Source: Comamonadaceae bacterium | Lineage (GTDB): Bacteria; Pseudomonadota; Gammaproteobacteria; Burkholderiales; Burkholderiaceae_C | Assembly (NCBI GenBank): GCA_947452785.1 | Contig: CANGDZ010000009.1 | Span: forward strand, 1 to 64,000 | Direction: 5' to 3' | Length of the DNA: 64,000 bases | Shown here: positions 26,345-35,350 of the stretch, piece after piece | Position numbering within the stretch: the first letter of the stretch is position 1 | Layout of the letters: each line of letters begins with the position of its first letter | Position numbers and translations under genes: made by a program | The notes under the pieces: model-generated | Database searches by the model: none | The model's input: the letters and a program-made list of their open reading frames with translations, nothing else | What the model was told of the DNA's origin: nothing

Positions 26345-27928
26345 TCAGTTTTTCTTGATGTTCCACATCACCGGAATACCCGGTGTTTGCAACACGCCCG
26401 ACACATTGCTGCGAATGGCGGTAGGGCTTTGATACTGGCCTAACGGTGCGTGGGTCGCGGTTTCAAACGCCACGCGCTGGATTTCGCTGGCGATTTTTTT
26501 CTTTTCTTCCGGCTTTACAGTGCGTGCAAAGCGGTTTTTCAGGTATTCGAGACGAGGCTCGTCTTGCCAGCCGAACCAGCCGTTTTGCCCTTTGGCATTG
26601 AACATCTGGATGGTCAGGGGGCTTGAAATATCACCCGCGGTCCAGGCCGTCAAAAACGCACTCCAACCGCCATTGGCCGGTGCGTCTTTCTTGGCGCGAC
26701 GCGCCAGCAAGGTAGCCCAGTCCATTTGCTGAAAGTCCACCTTGAACCCCGCCGCTTCGAGTTGCTGCTTGGCCACCAAAGGCAGTTTGGCGATCGAGGC
26801 CAAATCTGTCGGGCGCATCAACAACACTGGCGTGCCGTCGTAGCCCGCGTCTTGCAGCATTTGCTTGGCTTTGGCGGGGTTGGCCACGCCGGTGAAATAA
26901 CCAGTGTCTTCATCGCCATAGGCCGTGCCGCAAGGGTACATGCTGCGGCACAAACGGCCCAAGGCGGGCACGCCCACCTGGGTGTTGATATAGGCCTGCT
27001 GGCCCATGGCCACCATGGCCGCTTGGCGAATCTTCACGTTGTTGAACGGTGCGTGTAAGTGGTTGAAACGCATGATGAACTGCAGACCAGCAGGCGAGAA
27101 GTCTTCGACCTTCACGCCTTCGGTTTTCTTCAGGGTTTCGTACTGCTCAAAGCTGGGCTGCTCGACCATGTCGACTTCGCCTGCCTTCAGGGCATTGAAC
27201 TGGGTTTGCGGGTCGCGGATGATGACCCACTCGACACGGTCAAAATTGACAGGACGGCCACCGGCCACGCCACTGGGGGCCTCAGGGCGCGACTTGTATT
27301 TGGCGTTGCGGGTGTAGACCACCAGCGCGCCGGGCTTGAACTCATCGGCCTTAAAGACAAAGGGGCCTGAGCCAATGTGTTCTTTGATTTGCTCGGCGCC
27401 CGGTGTGGCCGCAATGCGCGCGGGCATGATGAAAGGCACGTTGGACGAAGCTTTGCCCAGCGAGTCGAGCATGATGCCGCAAGGCTGGTTCAATACAATT
27501 TTGAAGGTGTTGGCATCTGGCGTTTCGTAGGCGGTGATGAAGGTCGACAAAATGCCGCCCATCGCGTCACGGCTAGCCCAGCGCTTAAGCGAAGCCACCA
27601 CGTCGGTGCTGGTCACCGGCTTGCCGTCATGGAACTCCAGGCCCGAACGCAGTTTGAAAGTCCAGGTCAACTCGTCTTTGGAGACTTGGTAGCTGTCCAC
27701 CATTTGCGGCTTGATAGCGCCCTTGGCGTCTTCAGAGAACAGCGTGTCGTAAATCATGTACGCATGGTTGCGCGTGACATAGGCTGTGGTCCAGATCGGA
27801 TCGAGCACCGTCAAGTTGGCATGCGGAACAAAGCGAAAAACCTTGTTGGGCGGGGTTTGCGCCATCGCGGGGCTCAGCAAACTCAAACCGAGCACGGTGG
27901 CCACGGTCAATAGGAAACGTCTTTGCAT
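26345..27928 (-). CDS. Peptide ABC transporter substrate-binding protein (SBP family 5)
   Basis: This 527-residue protein has a signal peptide (MQRRFLLTVATVLGLSLLSPAMAQ) and the family 5 layout: DPIWTTAYVTRNHAYMIYDTLF, WTFKLRSGLEFHDGKPVTSTDVVASLKRW, and a C-terminal domain ending in RSNVSGVLQ. It captures peptides, nickel or related ligands in the periplasm. I place the start at 27928, where GGAG lies 8 nt upstream; an open frame continues to 28147 but has no signal sequence. It is the first gene of the six-gene operon and faces the second amidase gene across 162 bp. Confidence 0.92.
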   Translation of the reverse strand: MQRRFLLTVATVLGLSLLSPAMAQTPPNKVFRFVPHANLTVLDPIWTTAYVTRNHAYMIYDTLFSEDAKGAIKPQMVDSYQVSKDELTWTFKLRSGLEFHDGKPVTSTDVVASLKRWASRDAMGGILSTFITAYETPDANTFKIVLNQPCGIMLDSLGKASSNVPFIMPARIAATPGAEQIKEHIGSGPFVFKADEFKPGALVVYTRNAKYKSRPEAPSGVAGGRPVNFDRVEWVIIRDPQTQFNALKAGEVDMVEQPSFEQYETLKKTEGVKVEDFSPAGLQFIMRFNHLHAPFNNVKIRQAAMVAMGQQAYINTQVGVPALGRLCRSMYPCGTAYGDEDTGYFTGVANPAKAKQMLQDAGYDGTPVLLMRPTDLASIAKLPLVAKQQLEAAGFKVDFQQMDWATLLARRAKKDAPANGGWSAFLTAWTAGDISSPLTIQMFNAKGQNGWFGWQDEPRLEYLKNRFARTVKPEEKKKIASEIQRVAFETATHAPLGQYQSPTAIRSNVSGVLQTPGIPVMWNIKKN

Positions 27929-28090
27929 TTTCAATTCTCCAAATTCCGAACAAGGATGTGAACATGATGACATTGAACGGTGCACTCTGATCGTCACCTT
28001 TGCGCAAATTGAGCAAGGGGTTTGCACCAATGGCCGGATCAGGCTCACACGACTCCATAATGTAAATCTTTTGGAATAAATTTCTACATC

Positions 28091-29521
28091 ATGGTCTACC
28101 CTGAGTTCTCCGCCAACGAACTGTCGCAAGCCATTCATTCCAAGCAAGTGTCATGCCGCGATGTCATGCAATCCACCCTGAGGCAGATTGAACGACACAA
28201 CCCCAAAAGCAACGCCCTGGTGAGCCTGGCCGACGAGGGTGTACTGCTGCGCCAAGCCGATGAACGCGATGCCCAACTCGCGCGCGGTGAGTCCATGGGC
28301 TGGATGCATGGCATGCCCCAAGCGATGAAGGATTTGGCCAATGTGGCCGGTTTTCGCACCACTTTGGGTTCTCCCTTGATGCGCGATTTTGTCGCCAGCG
28401 AAGACGGCTTGATGGCCAGTCGCATGAAGGCCAGTGGCTGCATTGTGATTGGCAAAACCAACACCCCTGAATTTGGCTTGGGCTCACACACATTCAACGA
28501 AGTCTTTGGCGCAACGCGCAACGCCTGGGATGCCCGCAAAACCGCAGGCGGCAGCAGCGGCGGTGCAGCGGTCGCTTTGGCGCAGCGCATGTTGCCGGTG
28601 GCCGACGGATCTGACTTCATGGGCAGCCTGCGCAACCCGGCGGGATGGAACCATATTTTTGGCCTTCGCCCCTCGCAAGGGCGCGTGCCCATGGTGCCTG
28701 CGCAAGACGTATGGATTTCGCAATTGGGCACCGAAGGCCCCATGGGCCGCAGCGTGCGCGATGTGGCGATGCTGTTGTCGGTGCAAGCGGGCCATCACCC
28801 GGCCTCGCCCCTGTCGATCGCCCAAGACGGCAAGGCCTTCACCGCGCCCCTAGATTCCAACGTGAAAGGCCAGCGCGTGGGCTGGCTGGGTGATCTGAAC
28901 GGCTACCTGCCCATGGAAGATGGCGTGATGGCCACCTGCCTTGATGCTTTGAAATCCTTTGGCACCCTGGGTTGCCACACCGAGACCACGGGCTTGGGCA
29001 TGCCGCCTGAAAAAGTGTGGGAGGCTTGGTTGGTCTGGCGCCAAGCCTTAGTGGGGCCGCGCGTCGCACCCCACATGCTCAAGGCCGAGAACCATCACCT
29101 GGTCAAGCCTGAAGCACGGTGGGAGTATGAGCAGTCGCTCAAATTAACCGGCCCGCAACTGATGTCCGCCAGCGCCACACGCAGCCAGCTTTATCAGAAG
29201 ATGCTGGCCTTGTTTGAGCGCTTTGATGTGCTGGCAATGCCGGCCGCGCAGGTCTGGCCGTTTGATGCGAATGAGCGTTGGCCACAGCAGATCAACGGCC
29301 GCACCATGGACACCTACCACCGCTGGATGGAAGCCGTGATTTACGCCACCTTTGCCGGCCTGCCTTGCATCAGCGTGCCCGCCGGTTTCAGCCCAGACGG
29401 TTTGCCGATGGGCTTGCAATTGATCGGCAAACCGCAAGGCGATTTCGCGCTGCTGCAACTGGCCCACGCCTATGAGCAGGCCAACTTGGACATGATCCGC
29501 CAGCGCCCACCCGGCGTTTGA
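28091..29521 (+). CDS. Amidase-signature family hydrolase, second copy
   Basis: This 476-residue amidase has Lys in GMPQAMKDLANVAG and the nucleophile region TAGGSSGGAAVALAQRMLPVADGSDFMGSLRNPA. Note Asp-Phe-Met-Gly where the first amidase has Asp-Gly-Ala-Gly. It is only distantly similar to the amidase at 19920-21341, so the two are not a recent duplication. It is transcribed away from the peptide-transporter operon and probably shares its physiology. No good ribosome-binding site precedes the ATG. Confidence 0.9.
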   Translation: MVYPEFSANELSQAIHSKQVSCRDVMQSTLRQIERHNPKSNALVSLADEGVLLRQADERDAQLARGESMGWMHGMPQAMKDLANVAGFRTTLGSPLMRDFVASEDGLMASRMKASGCIVIGKTNTPEFGLGSHTFNEVFGATRNAWDARKTAGGSSGGAAVALAQRMLPVADGSDFMGSLRNPAGWNHIFGLRPSQGRVPMVPAQDVWISQLGTEGPMGRSVRDVAMLLSVQAGHHPASPLSIAQDGKAFTAPLDSNVKGQRVGWLGDLNGYLPMEDGVMATCLDALKSFGTLGCHTETTGLGMPPEKVWEAWLVWRQALVGPRVAPHMLKAENHHLVKPEARWEYEQSLKLTGPQLMSASATRSQLYQKMLALFERFDVLAMPAAQVWPFDANERWPQQINGRTMDTYHRWMEAVIYATFAGLPCISVPAGFSPDGLPMGLQLIGKPQGDFALLQLAHAYEQANLDMIRQRPPGV

Positions 29522-29532
29522 ATGTCTAGGGC

Positions 29533-29970
29533 TTAATTTTGCCGCCAAGGCAGGCCGCGAAACTTCCAGCCTCCGGTCTGGCCGCGATGCAAATCGGCGT
29601 CCACATTGCCCTCAAAGCCTTCCAGAATGTTGTACGCCGTCAGGCCCAACTCGGTGGCCCGCAGTGCGGCCGCGATGGAGCGCACGCCGCTGCGGCACAG
29701 CAACACCAGATTTTTGCCTTCGGCGCCCAGGGCTTGAATTTCTTCGTCAAACTCGCGGTTCATGGACATGCCTGGCCACTGCTTCCAAGCCAGGGGTTGG
29801 GCGCCAGGCACCGAGCCCACCCATTCGCGCTCGGCATCGGTGCGCACGTCGACCAACACGGCTTCACCGGCCTGCACCCAAGCCCAAGCCAAAGCAGGAG
29901 AGATGTCGCCAGCATAGCCATCGGCCGTTTGCACAGTCTGCGGCAGGGTTTCAGATGATTTTGAATTCAT
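29533..29970 (-). CDS. Rhodanese-like domain protein
   Basis: This is a 145-residue single rhodanese domain with LVDVRTDAEREWVGSVPGA and the active-site loop LLCRSGVRS, whose Cys92 can carry a persulfide. The C-terminal NILEGFEGNVDADLHRGQTGGWKFRGLPW is a common ending in betaproteobacterial rhodaneses. It may act as a sulfur carrier or a thiosulfate/cyanide sulfurtransferase. It is monocistronic and convergent with the amidase gene. Confidence 0.9.
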   Translation of the reverse strand: MNSKSSETLPQTVQTADGYAGDISPALAWAWVQAGEAVLVDVRTDAEREWVGSVPGAQPLAWKQWPGMSMNREFDEEIQALGAEGKNLVLLCRSGVRSIAAALRATELGLTAYNILEGFEGNVDADLHRGQTGGWKFRGLPWRQN

Positions 29971-30288
29971 AAGTAGTAGGCAAAAGAGGTGACTTCAATC
30001 AAGAAAAGCCAGGCCCTGACAGCAAGGCTCCCCGGCGCTGTGTTTTGCACAGTTTATCAATCGATTTATTTGCCTGATGATTGGCGCGCACAAGCTGTGA
30101 ACTGAATTATTTTGACGCCTTTGCGGAAATTAATTCAGGGCATTTGGGGCCTTTTAACGCCAAACAAGGGTTAGCGCTACAGGTCACGCCAATGTACCTG
30201 GACCATAATTCCTACCGATCCCCGATGTCAGGGGTCGGATGCCCCTTGCGCTCATCGCCTTTTTCGTCAATCCACAGGAGATAACCTC
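29971..30288. other. Intergenic leader of the Liv-type operon
   Basis: This 318-bp region holds no gene that I can support. A CATAAT at about 30204-30209 could be a -10 box for the rightward operon, with only a weak -35. Just after it, CCGATCCCC (30215-30223) and GGGGTCGG (30231-30238) form a hairpin with one bulged base in the presumed leader. AGGAG stands before the ATG at 30289. No known riboswitch class was recognised. Confidence 0.4.
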
Positions 30289-31536
30289 ATGAAACGTCGT
30301 GTCCATTTGACCGTCCTTGCATCGTTGATGCTGGCCACTGGTTTTTCTTTCGCTGCAGACCCGATCAAGGTCGGTGTGACAGGCCCTTACACCGGTGGAT
30401 CTTCTTCCATGGGCGTGAGCATGCGTGACGGGGTCAAACTGGCCATCAACGAAATCAACAAAGCCGGTGGCGTGTTGGGTCGTCAATTCTTGGCTATCGA
30501 ACGTGACGACGAAGCCAAAAACGAACGCGGCGTGCAAATCGCGCAAGAGTTGATCAACAAAGAACAAGTGGTCGCCACCTTAGGCTTCATCAACACCGGC
30601 GTGGCCCTGGCTTCGCAGCGCTTTTACCAAGAAGCCAAGATCCCGGTCTTCAACAACGTGGCCACCGGCTCCGTCGTGACCCAGCAGTTCAAAGCGCCTG
30701 AGTTCCCAGACAACTACATCTTCCGCAACGCCGCGCACGACAGCATCCAGGCGCCCATGATCGTGGAAGAAGCCATTTCCCGTCGCAACTTCAAAAAGGT
30801 CGCCATCCTTGCCGACTCCACTAACTACGGCCAACTCGGTCGTGAGGACTTGGAAAAAGCATTGGCCGCGAAAAACGTCAAAGCCGTCGCGGTTGAGAAG
30901 TTCAACATCAAGGATGTGGACATGACCGCGCAGTTGCTCAAAGCCAAAGAAGCTGGCGCCGAAGTCGTCTTGACCTACGCCATCGGACCTGAACTGGCGC
31001 AAATCGCCAACGGCATGACCAAGCTGGGATGGAAAGTGCCGATGATCGGCAGCTGGACTTTGTCCATGGCCAACTTCATCGACAACGCCGGCCCTGGTGG
31101 CGAGGGTGCTCGCATGCCCCAGACCTTCATTCAGGAACCCAACACCGTCAAGCGTAAAACCTTCATTGAAGCGTACCTGAAGACCTTCAAGCCGAAGAAC
31201 AACCGCATCGACTCACCCGTGTCGGCTGCGCAAGGTTATGACTCGGTGTATTTGCTGGCCGCCGCCATCAAACAAGCTGGCAGCACCGAAGGCCCCAAAG
31301 TGCGTGAAGCCTTGGAAAACCTGCAAACCAAAGTGGAAGGCGTGGTCACCACCTATGACAAGCCATTCACCCACGACGATCACGAAGCCATCACGGCCAA
31401 CATCCCAATCTTCGGTGAAGTCAAGGGCAGCAAAGTGGTTTACGCCTACGAAGAAGACCGTATCAAAGGTGCAGACATCCGCACCAAAGCGGTGAAGAAA
31501 GCAGCAACCGCCGATAAGCAGCCTGCTAAGAAGTAA
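30289..31536 (+). CDS. Liv-type ABC transporter substrate-binding protein
   Basis: This 415-residue periplasmic protein has a signal peptide (MKRRVHLTVLASLMLATGFSFAA) and the leucine-binding-protein fold. It opens DPIKVGVTGPYTGGSSSMGVSMRDGVKLAINEINKAGGVLGRQ. It is the receptor of the branched-chain amino acid/amide transporter encoded downstream; aromatic or amide ligands are also possible in this family. AGGAG precedes the start. A hairpin with a U-run follows its stop, probably letting it be made in excess over the membrane parts. Confidence 0.92.
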   Translation: MKRRVHLTVLASLMLATGFSFAADPIKVGVTGPYTGGSSSMGVSMRDGVKLAINEINKAGGVLGRQFLAIERDDEAKNERGVQIAQELINKEQVVATLGFINTGVALASQRFYQEAKIPVFNNVATGSVVTQQFKAPEFPDNYIFRNAAHDSIQAPMIVEEAISRRNFKKVAILADSTNYGQLGREDLEKALAAKNVKAVAVEKFNIKDVDMTAQLLKAKEAGAEVVLTYAIGPELAQIANGMTKLGWKVPMIGSWTLSMANFIDNAGPGGEGARMPQTFIQEPNTVKRKTFIEAYLKTFKPKNNRIDSPVSAAQGYDSVYLLAAAIKQAGSTEGPKVREALENLQTKVEGVVTTYDKPFTHDDHEAITANIPIFGEVKGSKVVYAYEEDRIKGADIRTKAVKKAATADKQPAKK

Positions 31537-31551
31537 TTGAGAGCACGACAG

Positions 31552-31589
31552 TGCGCCGTATCTGCGATCAGCGGATACGGTGCATTTTT
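31552..31589 (+). terminator. Intra-operon terminator/attenuator after the binding-protein gene
   Basis: TGCGCCGTATC (31552-31562) pairs with GATACGGTGCA (31574-31584) with one G-U pair, followed by TTTTT. It sits 16 nt past the stop of the binding-protein gene and 45 nt before the permease gene. Partial termination here would give the high receptor-to-permease ratio usual for such transporters. Confidence 0.8.
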
Positions 31590-31633
31590 GTTTTCCCGGT
31601 TGAGTTTTCTTTTATTACCCTGTCGAGCCTTTT

Positions 31634-32512
31634 ATGGAAATCTTGCTACAACTTGTTTACAGCGGTGTTGCGCTGGGCATGATCTACGCGGTCATTGCTT
31701 TCGGCTACCAGCTGACGTTCGCCACCTCGGACACCTTGAACTTCGGCCAAGGCGACGCCTTGATGCTGGGCGCCTTGGTCGGTCTGACCTTGGTCGACCG
31801 CATGGGTCTGAACTATTGGCTGGCCCTGCCTGTCGTGGGCTTATTTGGCATGGTGCAAGGCGCATTTGTGGAGCGCATCGGTGTGCGCCCGGCCATCAAA
31901 ATCAAGAGCGAATTCGGTTGGATCATGTCCACCATCGCGCTGGGCATCATTTTTAAAAACGTGGCTGAAAACATCTGGGGTCGCGATGATTTGAAGTTCC
32001 CATCCCCCCTGCCTGAATCCCCTTTGAAAGTGTTCGGCGCCAACGTCATGCCCATGGAAATACTGGTCATTGGCGGAGCTCTGCTGATGATGCTGGCGGT
32101 GGAATTTTTCAACCGCAAAACCATTTACGGCAAGGCCGTGGTGGCCACCTTCAACGACCGCGATGCGGCCAAACTGATGGGCATCAATACCGGTTTGGTG
32201 ATTACGTTTTCGTACGCCTTGTCCTCCATGTCGGCCGCCTTTGCGGGTGTGCTGATTGCGCCGCTGACCCTCACAGGGGCCACCATGGGATCCGTACTGG
32301 GCCTCAAGGCCTTTGCGGTCGCCATCATTGGCGGTCTGACCAGCGGCATGGGCATCATCGTCGGCGGCATCATTTTGGGTATCGCTGAAACAACCACCGG
32401 TTTTTATATTTCCACCGGCTACAAAGACGTACCCGGTTTGGTCCTTTTATTGTTCGTCTTGGCGGTCAAGCCTGCAGGCTTGTTCGGCAAATCAGCGATC
32501 AAGAAAGTTTGA
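31634..32512 (+). CDS. livH: Liv-type ABC transporter permease (LivH)
   Basis: This 292-residue integral membrane protein with about eight hydrophobic segments has typical LivH elements: MEILLQLVYSGVALGMIYAVIAFGYQLTFATSDTLNFGQGD at the start and ATFNDRDAAKLMGINTGLVITFSYALSSMSAAFAG near the middle. Its stop is 2 bp before the start of the fused permease-ATPase gene. It forms one half of the channel for branched-chain amino acids or related compounds. Confidence 0.9.
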   Translation: MEILLQLVYSGVALGMIYAVIAFGYQLTFATSDTLNFGQGDALMLGALVGLTLVDRMGLNYWLALPVVGLFGMVQGAFVERIGVRPAIKIKSEFGWIMSTIALGIIFKNVAENIWGRDDLKFPSPLPESPLKVFGANVMPMEILVIGGALLMMLAVEFFNRKTIYGKAVVATFNDRDAAKLMGINTGLVITFSYALSSMSAAFAGVLIAPLTLTGATMGSVLGLKAFAVAIIGGLTSGMGIIVGGIILGIAETTTGFYISTGYKDVPGLVLLLFVLAVKPAGLFGKSAIKKV

Positions 32513-32514
32513 AA

Positions 32515-34440
32515 ATGAATCGCAAATATTTCCTAGCTTCCGTGCTCGGCTTTATCGCCCTGTGCTTGGTGCCTGTCTTCACGCACAACCCCTACTACAT
32601 CCACTTGGTCGAGACCATCATGATCTATGCGATCTTGTTGTTCGGCCTGGACATCGTGGTGGGCTACACCGGTCAAGTGTCCCTCGGCCATGCGGGCCTG
32701 TTTGGCATTGGCGCCTACACCGCCGGCGTGCTGTTCTTGAAAGTAGGCGCGCCGTTCTGGGTCATCTTGCCCGCCAGTATTGCGGTCACCGCCGTGTTCG
32801 GTGCCCTTTTGGCGCTGCCTGCACTGCGCGTGTCCGGACCTTACCTGGCCATGGTGACCTTGGCGTTTGGCACCATCATCCAGATCTTGATCAACGAAAT
32901 GACCTTCCTCACCGAAGGGCCCATGGGTTTGAAAATTCCCAAGCCCACGGTGGCCGGCTACAAGTTCAACGATGAGTCGTTCTACTGGGTGGTGTGCGTG
33001 ATGCTGGCGCTGTCGCTGCTGGTGGTGCACCGAGTTTTGCGCTCGCAACTGGGCCGCGCCTTTGAAGCCTTGCGCGGCAGCCCCGTGGCGTCTGACTGTA
33101 TGGGCGTGTCGGTGTACCGCTACAAGGTCTATGCCTTTGTGATCAGCGCCGGTTTTGCCGGTCTGGCCGGTTGCTTGTACGCTTATTCCGAGCAGTACAT
33201 TTCACCCAACACCTACAACAACGAACTGACCGTGATGTTCTTGTTGGCCATCATTATGGGCGGGCGTAAAACGCGTTTGGGCGCCATGTTGGGTGCGACC
33301 ATTATTGTCTTGCTGCCTAAATTGCTAGACGATCTGGAGGCCTTTCGCATGGTGGCCAGCGGCCTGGCGGCTTTGATCTTCGTGGGCGCGGCCTTGGGCA
33401 TTGCGGCGCGTCGCACTACGCTGCACACCATGTTTGTGCCGGTGGTCGGCACCACAGCCTTGGCGGCGTTCTCGTTCTGGCTGGACAACATCACCGACTG
33501 GCGTTTGTCGGTCTTTGGCTTGATGATTTTGTTTGTCGTGTACTACCTGCAAGACGGCATTGTGGGCTTTGTCCGCTTGCTGCTGGGACGCAGCAACACT
33601 GCCGACACGGACGTGTCATTGCACGAAGAAAATCCAGCACAAGACGCCTTGATGCAGAGCGCCAAGAGCGACCGTCAAGACATTTTGGTAGCGAACCAGG
33701 TGCTGATGCAGTTTGGTGGCCTCAAAGCCATCAACTTGGTGGATCTGAAAATTCAGCGCGGCACCATCCACGGCTTGATCGGCCCCAACGGCTCCGGCAA
33801 GAGCACGATGATGAACGTGTTGACCGGCATTTACGTGCCGACCGCTGGCGCCATCGAGTTCGATGGCCGATCGGTGGTGGGACGCACCTCGTCCGACATC
33901 GCGCTGTCCGGCATTGCCCGCACCTTCCAAAACGTGCAGTTGTTTGGCGAGATGACCGCTTTGCAAAACGTGCAGGTCGGTTTGCACCACACCTTCAAAA
34001 GCAATTTTGTGGATGTCGCTTTGCACACCGCCCGCTACCACCGCGAAGACCACGCCGCCACCGAGCGTGCGCTGGGCTTGCTGCGCTTTGTCGGCCTGGC
34101 CGAGTTGGCCAACGAAGAAGCGCGTAACCTGCCCTACGGCAAGCAGCGCCTTTTGGAAATTGCCCGTGCCTTGGCGCTCGACCCGCAACTTTTGTTGCTG
34201 GACGAACCGGCTGCCGGCCTCACGGCCCCTGACATCAAGGAGTTGGTGCAAATCATTCGCAAGATCCGCGACCACGGCATCACCGTGATTCTGATCGAGC
34301 ACCACATGGATGTGGTGATGAGCATCTGCGACACTGTCTCGGTGCTCGACTTTGGGCAAAAAATTGCCGAAGGTCAGCCCGCGCAAGTGCAAGCCGACGA
34401 GAAGGTCATTGAAGCCTACCTCGGCGGAACAGCCGCCTGA
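32515..34440 (+). CDS. Fused Liv-type permease and ATP-binding protein (LivM-LivG)
   Basis: This 641-residue protein carries a LivM permease in its first 330 residues (HAGLFGIGAYTAGVLFL, FEALRGSPVASDCMGVSVYRYK). A short linker follows, then a LivG ATPase from about residue 380. The ATPase has Walker A GPNGSGKSTMMN, IARTFQNVQLFGEMTALQNV, the LPYGKQRLLEIARAL signature and LLLLDEPAAGL. LivM and LivG are normally separate. The join is in frame with no frameshift trace, so I read it as a true fusion. I start at the ATG at 32515 rather than a TTG 6 bp earlier. Confidence 0.9.
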   Translation: MNRKYFLASVLGFIALCLVPVFTHNPYYIHLVETIMIYAILLFGLDIVVGYTGQVSLGHAGLFGIGAYTAGVLFLKVGAPFWVILPASIAVTAVFGALLALPALRVSGPYLAMVTLAFGTIIQILINEMTFLTEGPMGLKIPKPTVAGYKFNDESFYWVVCVMLALSLLVVHRVLRSQLGRAFEALRGSPVASDCMGVSVYRYKVYAFVISAGFAGLAGCLYAYSEQYISPNTYNNELTVMFLLAIIMGGRKTRLGAMLGATIIVLLPKLLDDLEAFRMVASGLAALIFVGAALGIAARRTTLHTMFVPVVGTTALAAFSFWLDNITDWRLSVFGLMILFVVYYLQDGIVGFVRLLLGRSNTADTDVSLHEENPAQDALMQSAKSDRQDILVANQVLMQFGGLKAINLVDLKIQRGTIHGLIGPNGSGKSTMMNVLTGIYVPTAGAIEFDGRSVVGRTSSDIALSGIARTFQNVQLFGEMTALQNVQVGLHHTFKSNFVDVALHTARYHREDHAATERALGLLRFVGLAELANEEARNLPYGKQRLLEIARALALDPQLLLLDEPAAGLTAPDIKELVQIIRKIRDHGITVILIEHHMDVVMSICDTVSVLDFGQKIAEGQPAQVQADEKVIEAYLGGTAA

Positions 34441-34460
34441 CGGCCGATTGGAGTATTGAG

Positions 34461-35183
34461 ATGTTGAGTATCAAAAATCTAGAAGCAGGCTATGGCAAGG
34501 TCCATGTCCTGCATGGCATCACGATCGACGTGCCCAAAGGCAAAGTCGTGACCCTGATCGGCTCCAACGGCGCCGGCAAGACCACCACCATGCGCGCCAT
34601 CTCCGGCATGATCAAGCCCACCTCGGGCGAGATCAGCTTGAACGGCAAACGCATCGACGGTCTGGAATCGTTCCATATCGCCAAACTGGGCTTGGCCCAT
34701 TCGCCCGAAGGACGCCGCGTTTTTGCCACCATGACGGTGACCGACAACCTGACTCTGGGCGCCTTTCCGCGCCTGACTGGCAGCCGGCCCAAAGGCGATG
34801 TGGCCGGTGACCTGGACAAGGCCATGGACCTGTTCCCTCGCCTCAAAGAGCGGCGCAACCAATTGGCAGGCACCTTGTCGGGCGGTGAACAGCAAATGCT
34901 GGCCATGGCCCGCGCTGTGATGCTGAACCCGGAGGTGGTGCTGCTGGACGAACCCTCCATGGGCTTGGCCCCGATCTTGGTGGAAGAAGTCTTCAAGATC
35001 ATCAGCCGCCTGAAAGAGCAAGGCGTGACCATGCTGCTGGTGGAGCAATTTGCCGCCGCCGCGCTGAACGTCGCCGACTACGGTTACGTGATGGAAAATG
35101 GCCGCATCTCGGTGCACGGCGATGCGGAGAAGCTGAAAACCGACCCAGCCGTGAAAGCCGCCTACCTGGGCGGTGGCCACTGA
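34461..35183 (+). CDS. livF: Liv-type ABC transporter ATP-binding protein (LivF)
   Basis: This 240-residue ATPase has LSIKNLEAGYGKVHVLHGITIDVPKGKVV, Walker A GSNGAGKTTTMRAI, the LSGGEQQMLAMARAVM signature, LLDEPSMGLAPILVEEVF and a LivF-type ending. It pairs with the ATPase half of the fused LivM-LivG protein. A good ribosome-binding site (GGAG) precedes the ATG. A terminator at 35228-35259 closes the operon. Confidence 0.93.
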   Translation: MLSIKNLEAGYGKVHVLHGITIDVPKGKVVTLIGSNGAGKTTTMRAISGMIKPTSGEISLNGKRIDGLESFHIAKLGLAHSPEGRRVFATMTVTDNLTLGAFPRLTGSRPKGDVAGDLDKAMDLFPRLKERRNQLAGTLSGGEQQMLAMARAVMLNPEVVLLDEPSMGLAPILVEEVFKIISRLKEQGVTMLLVEQFAAAALNVADYGYVMENGRISVHGDAEKLKTDPAVKAAYLGGGH

Positions 35184-35227
35184 TTGCACTTGCTTAGCCA
35201 CCTGTTTGTCAGCTGGCGTTCAGCCCC

Positions 35228-35259
35228 AAGCCGTGCAGTGCAAACTTCACGGCTTTTTT
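35228..35259 (+). terminator. Rho-independent terminator after livF
   Basis: AAGCCGTG (35228-35235) and CACGGCTT (35248-35255) form an 8-bp stem with a 12-nt loop; the T-run extends to 35259. It separates the transporter operon from icmF. Confidence 0.85.
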
Positions 35260-35268
35260 GTTCTGTAC

Positions 35269-35317
35269 TCGACAAATTCTCCAGTCCCGCTATGATTGAC
35301 GTTTACGTTAACGTCAA
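35269..35317 (+). promoter_or_regulatory. icmF promoter overlapped by a LiuR-like operator
   Basis: TCGACA (35269-35274) and TATGAT (35291-35296) lie 16 nt apart and match sigma-70 boxes at five of six positions each. A 22-bp near-palindrome, TTGACGTT at 35296-35303 through AACGTCAA at 35310-35317 with one mismatched pair, starts at the last base of the -10 box and covers the probable start site. ACGTTAACGT-type dyads of this form are the sites known for LiuR, a MerR-family repressor of branched-chain and acyl-CoA catabolism. No such regulator gene is in the window. Confidence 0.7.
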
Positions 35318-35350
35318 TTAACCCTTTCTTCGCTCACCAAGAGACACGCC

